From: Helicobacter sp.
GTDB taxonomy: Bacteria > Campylobacterota > Campylobacteria > Campylobacterales > Helicobacteraceae
Assembly: GCF_029067145.1 (NCBI RefSeq)
Contig: NZ_JAIEFA010000024.1
Coordinates: forward strand, 1-6,061
Length of the DNA: 6,061 nucleotides
Direction of reading: 5' to 3'
The position numbers and the translations under genes are program-made. Shown in pieces: positions 5,726 through 6,061 of the stretch. How positions within the stretch are numbered: the stretch's first letter is position 1; each line of letters starts with the position of its first letter. The notes under the pieces are model-generated. The model was not told where the DNA came from. It saw nothing but the letters and a program-made list of their open reading frames with translations, and made no database searches.

Positions 5726-6061
5726 TTGTTTTTGGATTGGGATTTGATAGCATATTTTTTATTTGCAGGTGTTATGCTTGCGATTTATTTGCGTCCTTTT
5801 GGGATTCCGATATGGCTAGTAAGCGTATTTGGAGCATTGTTTGCTTTGGTATTTGGAATCGTAAATTTGCGTGATGTGTGGTTTGTTTGGGTAATGGTTT
5901 GGGATTCTACATTGGTTTTGGTGGGGCTGATTGTTTTGAGCCTTGCGCTAGAGCGCATTTTGTTTTTTGACTTTTTGGCATATCGTATTTTATGTCTTGC
6001 GGGAGTGCGAGAGAGGGATAAAGAATCGGGCGGAGAGGGATTTTATTGCTCACGCGGAAAG
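5726..6061 (+). CDS. arsB: ArsB-type arsenite efflux permease, 5' part (runs off the window)
   Basis: ArsB exports arsenite/antimonite across the inner membrane. The 112 visible codons match the start of ArsB: a first membrane helix (about 7-22), RPFGIPIWLVSVFGALFALVFG (second helix, about 23-44), then NLRDVWFVWVMVWDSTLVLVGLIVLSLALE (third helix about 54-75), FFDFLAYRI (80-88) and a polar loop. Residues like W59 and D60, and the spacing to FF, fit the ArsB pattern VWNxT...FF. The start is uncertain. No ATG lies in frame before 5774, which would remove the first helix. TTG at 5726 (6 nt after GAG at 5717-5719) or TTG at 5732 are the better choices. It lies 3 nt after mnmC and is probably co-transcribed. 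Residues 93-112 (VRERDKESGGEG) look longer and more polar than the corresponding loop in E. coli ArsB. A related anion permease of the same superfamily is the alternative. Confidence 0.75.
   Translation, partial: MFLDWDLIAYFLFAGVMLAIYLRPFGIPIWLVSVFGALFALVFGIVNLRDVWFVWVMVWDSTLVLVGLIVLSLALERILFFDFLAYRILCLAGVRERDKESGGEGFYCSRGK

Noticed and set aside
5712..5747. 11-codon ORF (MMSKICFWIGI) overlapping the end of mnmC
   Set aside because: It is too short to call as a gene. It is discussed only as a possible displaced start for the arsB-like gene.

Overview
The window looks like chromosomal DNA of a Campylobacterota bacterium, most likely an enterohepatic-type Helicobacter or close relative. The evidence is AT-rich DNA, Helicobacter/Campylobacter-like protein sequences (the PanB C-terminus, the RuvB N-terminus), a panB-ruvB pair and an accD-rlmH-dksA-like-membrane-protein cluster. 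From memory both arrangements resemble H. pylori and C. jejuni gene order. No mobile element, CRISPR array, tRNA or rRNA is visible.

Layout. 22-1838 (+): panB (pantothenate/CoA pathway) and ruvB (Holliday-junction motor), only 8 nt apart; ruvB starts at TTG. 1839-2020: a convergent intergenic region with no gene and no convincing terminator, but with several inverted repeats. 2021-4814 (-): accD, then an 83-nt gap that a possible 28-codon ORF fills exactly, then rlmH, a dksA-family gene and a two-helix membrane protein. The last three are tightly spaced (12-nt gap, then a 4-nt ATGA overlap). 4815-4948: a divergent promoter region with overlapping -10 elements, a small dyad and a 26-nt imperfect hairpin in the presumed accD leader. 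4949-5722 (+): a methyltransferase-only MnmC-type tRNA wobble-uridine modifier. 5726-6061 (+): the 5' part of an arsB-like arsenite exporter gene, running off the window.

How the genes fit together. The minus-strand cluster joins the start of fatty-acid synthesis (AccD), ribosome maturation (RlmH), an RNA-polymerase secondary-channel factor (DksA-like) and an inner-membrane protein of unknown function, so membrane-lipid supply and ribosome/transcription control probably share a transcript. The rest is housekeeping plus arsenic resistance. I see no clear novel multi-gene system. The items most worth checking are the structured ruvB-downstream region, the micro-ORF between accD and rlmH, the LapA-like membrane protein with a helical tail, the arsB start region, and a strong excess of the 5-mer GATTC/GAATC.
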